Assembly: GCF_009727055.1 (NCBI RefSeq)
Contig: NC_052354.1
Span: 45,072,784-45,136,783, forward strand
Source of the DNA: Benincasa hispida
Lineage: Eukaryota > Streptophyta > Magnoliopsida > Cucurbitales > Cucurbitaceae
Direction: 5' to 3'
Length of the DNA: 64,000 nucleotides
A program made the translations under genes and the position numbers. Each line of letters starts with the position of its first letter. Position 1 is the first letter of the stretch. A model generated the notes under the pieces. That model ran no database searches, had not been told where the DNA came from, and was given only the letters and a program-made list of their open reading frames with translations. Shown piece by piece: positions 58,140 through 64,000 of the stretch.

Positions 58140-59800
58140 AGATGTCGCATGTCCCGTAGACCAAGACTCTCCAGATGACCCTTGAACAATTTAGCCTTGA
58201 GAGCCTTTGTAAATGGATCAGCAATGTTGTGCTCTGACGCGATCTTCGTGACTATCAAAACACCGCAATGCACAATCTCCCTGATCGAATGATATTTCCA
58301 TTCTATATGCTTGCCTCAATGATGACTCTGAGGTTCCTTCGAATTTGCCACAGCCACGCTGTTATCACAATAAAAAGTAATCGACAAAGTCATATTTGGA
58401 ACAACTTCCAAATCTGTAAGGAATGTCCTCAGCTAAACAGCCTTCTTAGTAACTTCACAAGCGGCTACATATTCGGCTTCCATAGTGGAGTCTACGATGC
58501 ATGCTTTTTTGATGCATCGCCACACTATAGCCCCTCCATTTAGAGTGAACACTGACCCCGATGTCGATTTACGAGAATCTTTATCAGTCTAAAAGTCAAA
58601 GTCTATATATCTTGTAAGGATTAAATCCTTATGTCCATACACGAGCATGTAGTCCCTCGTTCTCTGAAGATACTTGAGGATCTTTTTGACCGCCGTCCAA
58701 TGATCTAATCCTGAATTAGACTGATAGTGACTGACAATCCTTACTGCATAGTAAATGTCAGGTCTGGTACATAACATTGCATACATTAAGCTTCCAACAG
58801 CTGAAACATAGGGAATCTGTCTCATCTCCTCAACCTCTTGAGAATTCTTAGGACATTGATCCTCAGACAAAACGATTTCATGCCTAAAAGGTAATAAACC
58901 CCTCTTGGAATCCTGCATCATGTGCTTGATCAATATTTGATCTATGTACGATGCCTAAGACAAGGCTAACTTCTTGTTCTTACGATCCCGAATGATCTGG
59001 ATCCCTAGAACATACTGCGTCTCTCCCAAATATTTCATTTAGAATTGGGCAGCTAACCACTTTTTAATGTCAGTTAGAAAGCCTACATCATTTCCAATGA
59101 GTAGGATATCATCCACATATAGTACCAGGAAAGCTACTGAGCTGTTGATGATCTTCTTGTAAACACAACGCTCATCAACGTTCTAATCAAAGCCAAAGAT
59201 TTGACCGCACTGTCAAATCTAATGTTCTACGATCTAAACGCTTGTTTCAGCCCATAAATAGACCTATTAAGCTTGCAAACTCTTTGCCCTTGATTTGGAA
59301 CTATGAACCTCTCTGGTTGAGCCACTTAGATGGCCTTCTCAAGATTACCATTAAGAAAAGGGTCCATTTTCCATATCTCATAATCATAAAATGTGGCTAT
59401 GGACAAGAGTATCCTTATAGATTTCAGCATGACAACAGGTGAGAAAGTTTCCTCATAGTTCACTCCCTCGACCTAGGTATAACCCTTTGCCACGAGTCTA
59501 GCCTTAAAGGTTTGCACCTTTCCATCTATACCTTGTTTTCTCTTGTAGATCCACTTACACCTTATAGGTTTTACCCCATCAGGCTGATCCACAAGTTTTG
59601 AAGTACATAGACTCCATCTTCTAGTTCATGGCCTTAATCCACTCATCTTTGTCGATGCTTAGTTATAAGACAATGGATCATCGACCCCATCATTAGAAAT
59701 GATGTTCTAGGCTTCAGTCAAACCCATGTAGCGTTTCGGTGGGTACATAACCTTCCCACTACATCGAAGCAATCTTCACTCTTGAGATGGTTGTTTAGAT
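58140..59800 (-). pseudogene. Copia reverse transcriptase and RNase H remnants
   Basis: RT motifs on the minus strand: EGVNYEETFSPVV and a shortened WKMD-PFLNG, where VKTA of the family's WKMDVKTAFLNG appears lost (about 59345-59370). Next come LVLYVDDILL (about 59105-59135, catalytic YVDD kept) and the VSAVGSLMYAMLCTRPDIYY block (58740-58815). RNase H follows: EAEYVA, then HIEWKYHSIREIVH and KIASEHNIADPFTKAL (about 58190-58310). In-frame stops and frame changes occur between these blocks, so no functional polymerase is encoded. Replication function is inferred from the family only. Confidence 0.85.
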
Positions 59801-59829
59801 GTACCGATCTCAATAACTCTTGTTGATCT

Positions 59830-60990
59830 ATCGGTCTATTCAACAGTTCTTATTGAACCCTCAGTAGTGTCACTAGAAGTCTCACATAAAACAAGCTTAC
59901 TTCGTGTTTTATGATCCTTGATGTGGTCTTCTTCCAAGAAGATAACATTTGTAGAAACAAACATTTTGTTCTCACTCGGATTATAAAAGTATCCACCTTT
60001 CGTATCCCTAGGGTAGCCTACAAAGAGGCAAACTTTCGAATATGGTTCCAACTTCTTCGGGTTAGTCACAAGCACGTGAGCCGGAAATCCCCAAATCTTG
60101 AAGTGGCGTAAACTACCTTTACGGTTTCTCCACAGCTCAAAAGGTGTTTTAGAAACACTTTTCGAGGGAACCTTGTTCAAAATATAACATGCAGTCTCCA
60201 CTACAAAACCCTAAAACGAGTCTGGAAGATGAGCATAACTCATCATAGACCAAATCATGTCCAATAAGGTTTTGTTTCTCCTTTCTGATACACCATTTTG
60301 CTGAGGTGTACCTGCAACCGAGAGTTGGGACGTAATTCCATGTTCTATCATATAGTTCTGGAATTCGAGGTCCAAACACTCTCCACCATGATCAGATCAT
60401 AGTGTTTTTATCTTTTCACCTAACAACTTTTCAACTTCAACCTTATACTCTTTGAACTTGTCAAGGCTTCAGACTTACGTTGCATTAGGTAGAGATACCC
60501 ATACCTTTAACAATCATCTATGAAAGAGATGAAATATTCATACCCATCTCGAGCTCGTACATTCATCAGACTACAGAGGTCTGAATGTATGAGCTTCAAG
60601 GTTTCCTTGGCTCTATAACCTTTTCCAGTAAAAGGTCGTTTGTTCATCTTGCCTTCAAGACATGATTCACACACCGACAAGGAGTTTTCTTTTAAACTCT
60701 TTAGAAGTCCACATTTCACTAACTGCTCGTTCCTATTGAGATTGATGTGACCTAACCTTTGATGCCAAAGATGGACATTTTTCTTAGGAGAAACCTTTGG
60801 TCTTTTAGCTGTTGTCGCTGTACTGAACATTTCAGTATTAAGCAAGGCTTTTATGACTAACAACCTTAGTACATATAAGTTATTTTCTATTGAACCAAAA
60901 TCAATCTCCATACCATTCTTGAAAATAAACACTATACTCTTAGAAAAGAAGACGGTATAGCCTTGTTCAATAAGACAAGAAACCAAGATT
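59830..60990 (-). pseudogene. Copia pre-integrase zinc finger and integrase core remnants
   Basis: The HLWHQRLGHINLN ... CESCLEGKMNKRPF block (60650-60770) is the GAG-pre-integrase zinc-binding region with its HHCC residues. The integrase core follows: FISFIDDC (first Asp, about 60510-60535), SDHGGECLDLEF (second Asp, about 60370-60400) and GVSERRNKTLL (Glu, about 60270-60300). METACYILNKVPSKSVSKTP (down from 60201) leads into the C-terminal part. A stop precedes SDHGGE and another lies just before METACY, so it is broken. Confidence 0.85.
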
Positions 60991-61019
60991 AAATTTCTCT
61001 TGATATGAGAACTACAAAA

Positions 61020-61240
61020 ACATTATCCAATAACAGATAACGTTTCTTGTCTAAAAATAACTCCAGCCTGCATACAACAACAACTGAAACAATCTCACCA
61101 GTACTTGAAGAGTCATCTCTCCCTATGGCAACGTTTGCCAGGAACTAAATCCTTAGTAGGAAGAACTGACGTGATTAGTAGCATCTGAATCAAGTATCTA
61201 GGCAGAATCATCATTCTTTACCAAACACATCTCCAAGACC
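61020..61240 (-). pseudogene. Copia aspartic protease remnant
   Basis: ILDSDATNHV occupies the place of the Copia protease active site; the family motif is DSGAT, so the catalytic-loop Gly is changed to Asp. In-frame stops occur before and after it. Downstream, LDKRYLLLDNV-like residues match the end of the protease/linker region. Non-functional. Confidence 0.7.
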
Positions 61241-61329
61241 AATAAATCATATTTACTGTCTTTAGACTTCCTCCTCTTTTGGAGAGTAGTGGGATTAGTA
61301 TCAGAACCTAAATAAGCTCCAAGTTTCAG

Positions 61330-61756
61330 TCAGAGAACACTTCTCGTCCATGAACTTTAACAGAGTCAACGACACTTGCTTTCTCTTCCTAGAGTTTATC
61401 TTGGGAATTGACACTACTGGTTTTGTCATCCATCTCTTTATGCTCCAAAAGTGAGAACTGACGTTCAAAAAATTCTTACAACAAGTCCATGATCTCATGT
61501 GAAATGACATGTTCTCAATCCTTTTGGCTAAAACATGAGGTATGCTAGCCAATATGTGAAGTCGGGCCAATGAATTAGCCTTCATCCACACCTCATATGC
61601 ATTACGAACATTTTGCGGTGCATTAAGGGTTGGGACTTGAGGACACTCCTCAACCATGACAAACTTGAGGTCGTTTACCACGAAATACGTTTTAACGGAC
61701 TCTTTCCACTGTATGAAATCGGTCAAACTAGAGACATTTAACGGAAAATCAAACAT
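61330..61756 (-). pseudogene. Copia gag fragment
   Basis: MFDFPLNVSSLTDFIQWKES, then VKTYFVVNDLKFVMVEECPQ, NAYEVWMKANSLARLHILAS and a LAKRIENMS stretch match the N-terminal half of gag in this Copia group. After residue 100 or so the frame loses the family pattern, and no zinc knuckle is seen. Probable start ATG at 61756. The element's leader lies upstream (higher coordinates). Confidence 0.75.
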
Positions 61757-62159
61757 GTTGCTGAAAAAAACAAACACATTGACCTATGTTAGGTTTCAAA
61801 TACTTGTTGAAAAGTATACAACATCCAAAACGGTTTAGTAAAACTGAAATGAACCCCGTGTGACATCTAGTTTTACAGTGATGCTTCAAAGGTTTAGGAC
61901 AAAAGCTGCTGAAGGGTGGTCAATTTATCCCTCCTCTGAATTGAGACATTCTCAACCAGTCATTAATATTAGAACAACTTTTGCTTCTATAACGACTAGC
62001 CATCATTGATTTGGTCAAGAAATCATTAACTTACTTAACAATTTTCGATAAGTGTGACCCATCATTTTAGGCCCTAAAGTTCCCCCAAGCAGCCAATTCG
62101 AAGGGAAAATATACGATTGGGGCAAAAACTAAAGTGACCCTATCCATTTCTGGAGTTCA

Positions 62160-62410
62160 CCTTGATATTGACCAATTGCACAAAACCTATCCGAAGGGGG
62201 ACGCTCCTAGGGCGCCACGAGGGAGTGCAAGAATGATCTCACGGTGCGAACTAATAAAGGAGACCGTAGGACGTGTTGACACACACCCTTCACTCACTTA
62301 CTATCAATACTCTTTATGTCTACCTTGATATTGACTCATGCAAACACCATCCGAACGGGGATGCTCCTAGGACACCATGAGGCCGAGCATGAATCTCACA
62401 ACGTGAACAT
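62160..62410. repeat. Two-unit tandem repeat, 163-bp period
   Basis: Units start at 62160 and 62323 with CCTTGATATTGAC and share ATCCGAAGGGGGACGCTCCT/ATCCGAACGGGGATGCTCCT, AGGRCRCCAYGAGG and ATGA(A)TCTCAC(G/A). The units differ at many positions, so the duplication is old. Confidence 0.8.
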
Positions 62411-62954
62411 TCAGGGAGAAACACGAGTAGAATCATTGACATATCATATATATCTCTTTCCCCCACTGAGTATTTTATAACCTAGGGTTTAGTTTACTTA
62501 GAAAAAACAGGCTAAGAATTTTAACTAAGTGACTTTTTAGGTTTGGCCAAGAGTTACTTTTACCTTGGATAGTTGAAACAACTTTTGATCATCATCCATT
62601 AAACTCTTTAACGAAGTCTTTGATCAACTGTTGCATGCTTGCAGAAAATCTATCTAATTCACCTTTCCAGGTAGGTTCCCAGGTAGGGGTGTTCCGTTTC
62701 TATCAGCTTAAGTACCTCAGCCTAGATAGAACTTACCTTAGACAAAAAGTCCCTCATAGATAGATTTAATAAAATTTCAATCTTTTATGCCAATCAATTT
62801 AATCCTATTAATCCGATTTAAAAGATTAAACTTAGGTTGCTAATCCCATTAGAACCTTGAACTTAGGTCTATCTCAATCCAATTTTAAAACCCTTTTAAA
62901 ACATGAGTTCACCATAAGTTCGCATGCAACTCTTTCTTATCGATTTTAGTTCTA

Positions 62955-63290
62955 ATTTCTATTATAACGCTTATAATAGAAACAACCAAAACCATCCACA
63001 CTGCAAAGCAAACACATACAAGGCATTCATAACGCTTATAAATTAACCTAAGTTTCATGCTCCATGCATTGTTCATTCATTGCTACTTTTATATAACACT
63101 TATACAACCAAGCAATGAACCAAGCAAACATGCTTCTGTTCACCCTTATACTATAATGCTTATAATATAAAGATGATGCATAAATATGCTTACTGCATGC
63201 ATAAATATAACTCTTATATTTCTTGATGCATGCACATGCTCTCTTGTAATTTCATCATGCCATATTATAACACTTATAATATCTGATGCA
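62955..63290. repeat. Recurring AACNCTTATAAT motif cluster
   Basis: At least six occurrences: AACGCTTATAATAGAAAC, AACGCTTATAAATTAACC, AACACTTATACAACC, AATGCTTATAATATAA, AACTCTTATATTTC and AACACTTATAATATC, interleaved with (A/C)TGCATGCA phrases. Confidence 0.75.
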
Positions 63291-63589
63291 TGAAAAATTG
63301 CACAACTTAAGATGGGTTTCAAATCTATATGACATACACTGTGACATATAAACAACATACATCACATGTACATTAAACAAAAAAGTTGATGAACCGGGAT
63401 AATTAGCCTCAAATCCTCAAACAAAGCTAACTATTACAAATAGCAAAGAGTCTCTGGTTCAAACAGGTGAACTGTGTCTTGAACCGTCCGATAAAAGTTC
63501 GTGTCTCCTTGATCGTGTATCAAACTCCTTGTGGGTTCTTACATGAAAGAGTAAATGCTTTACTCAATCATTTACCAACGCTTCTTGAA

Positions 63590-64000
63590 CTAAACGATTG
63601 TGTACCTTGACTATGTGATGAAACATGAGGCACGTGATTGTGCAGCACGCAACATACAATGCAAGCCTTAAACGATCATCTAGTTGACAACGTTGCAGTG
63701 AAACATAATTGTTTAAACGATCACTGATCAAGCGCGAAAGTATCACATACAGTGTGATCGTATAGTCAGTGACTATGCGATGAGGCATGCTAACTACACG
63801 ATCGTTCAGTGGGCACGCCTTTTATTAATTGATGAGCATCAAATGCTTTATACGATCATCTACCTCCAGCGTCCACGCGATCAGGCAACCAACGATACGC
63901 GATAGAGCAAACACTTTACCCCATCGTTTAGCATTTACATGATCGCACAAAACTTTTCTACACGACGTTTAGCCAAATCCCAACGATCGTTTACTTGAGG
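63590..64000. repeat. ACGATCGTTTA/TAAACGATC motif cluster at the right edge
   Basis: More than ten variants of AACGATC(G/A)TTTA or its complement in about 400 bases, for example TTAAACGATCATC, ACACGATCGTTCAG, CCATCGTTTAGC and AACGATCGTTTAC. The same motif type occurs at 56340-56570 in the 3' LTR. It continues beyond the window. Confidence 0.7.

Larger units (their letters stand above)
55923..64000 (-). mobile_element. Degenerate Ty1/Copia retrotransposon, inverted; 5' end beyond the window
   Basis: Read on the minus strand from the right edge: leader (61780-64000), gag, protease, integrase, reverse transcriptase, RNase H, a purine-rich tract (GACAAGTGAGAGAT at about 58017-58030) and the 3' LTR (58016 down to about 55923). 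This order (integrase before RT) defines Copia. The coding part is broken by stops and frameshifts throughout. The 5' LTR, primer-binding site and target duplication are not in the window. Confidence 0.85.
61760..64000 (-). other. Leader region of the Copia element with several tandem motifs
   Basis: No gene seen. It contains a two-unit tandem repeat of 163 bp (62160-62410), CTTATA(A/T) repeats (62955-63290) and a block dense in ACGATC/GATCGT motifs (63590-64000). A 2.2 kb leader is long for a Copia element, so it probably contains extra inserted or amplified DNA. Confidence 0.5.

Overview
This 64 kb window is plant nuclear DNA from a eudicot. It is very AT-rich, its genes are split by GT-AG introns, and it is full of TIR elements (MITEs), Copia remnants and microsatellites. 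The four protein genes read like ordinary single-copy eudicot genes. The gag remnant and several repeat families remind me of Cucurbitaceae (cucumber, melon and relatives). That family-level placement is an impression from memory, not proven here.

Layout. Four housekeeping-type genes all lie on the minus strand. (1) 1-6.2 kb: plant EFR3 homologue (SEMI-ROLLED LEAF 2/EFOP type); 12 coding exons are resolved and the gene runs off the left edge. (2) 14.3-20.4 kb: RPAP3-type HSP90 co-chaperone with TPR and RPAP3_C domains; 12 coding exons, 460 aa. (3) 29.8-33.3 kb: Kelch-repeat protein; 9 coding exons, 641 aa. (4) 46.1-50.0 kb: chloroplast-type ferroportin/IREG3 (SLC40A3); 13 coding exons, 611 aa. 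Exon phases were added up for each gene and stay in frame throughout. The genes show no functional link to each other: membrane PI4-kinase anchoring, HSP90 co-chaperone work, a Kelch scaffold and plastid iron transport.

Between the genes lies repeat-derived DNA. Resolved elements include a 2.3 kb PIF/Harbinger-like element (10653-12955, TTA target duplications, a MYB-like accessory exon but no transposase), a Tourist-like MITE nested inside another TIR element (27908-28158), a family of long-TIR elements (27.3-28.6 and 35.2-35.8 kb), and a 526-bp element rich in GGGTTGG (23788-24313). There are two complete solo LTRs with perfect 5-bp target duplications: 38644-40463, sitting inside a CCGACAACCACC minisatellite, and 51621-53377.

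From about 54.6 kb to the right edge the window is a retrotransposon graveyard. It holds a truncated LTR, a GATGGGC minisatellite, and a decayed Ty1/Copia element on the minus strand (3' LTR, RNase H, RT, integrase, protease, gag and leader) whose 5' end lies beyond the window.

No tRNA, rRNA, CRISPR array or bacterial-type system was seen. I found no convincing new multi-gene system. The most unusual material is the set of degenerate minisatellites that repeatedly sit inside or beside mobile elements.
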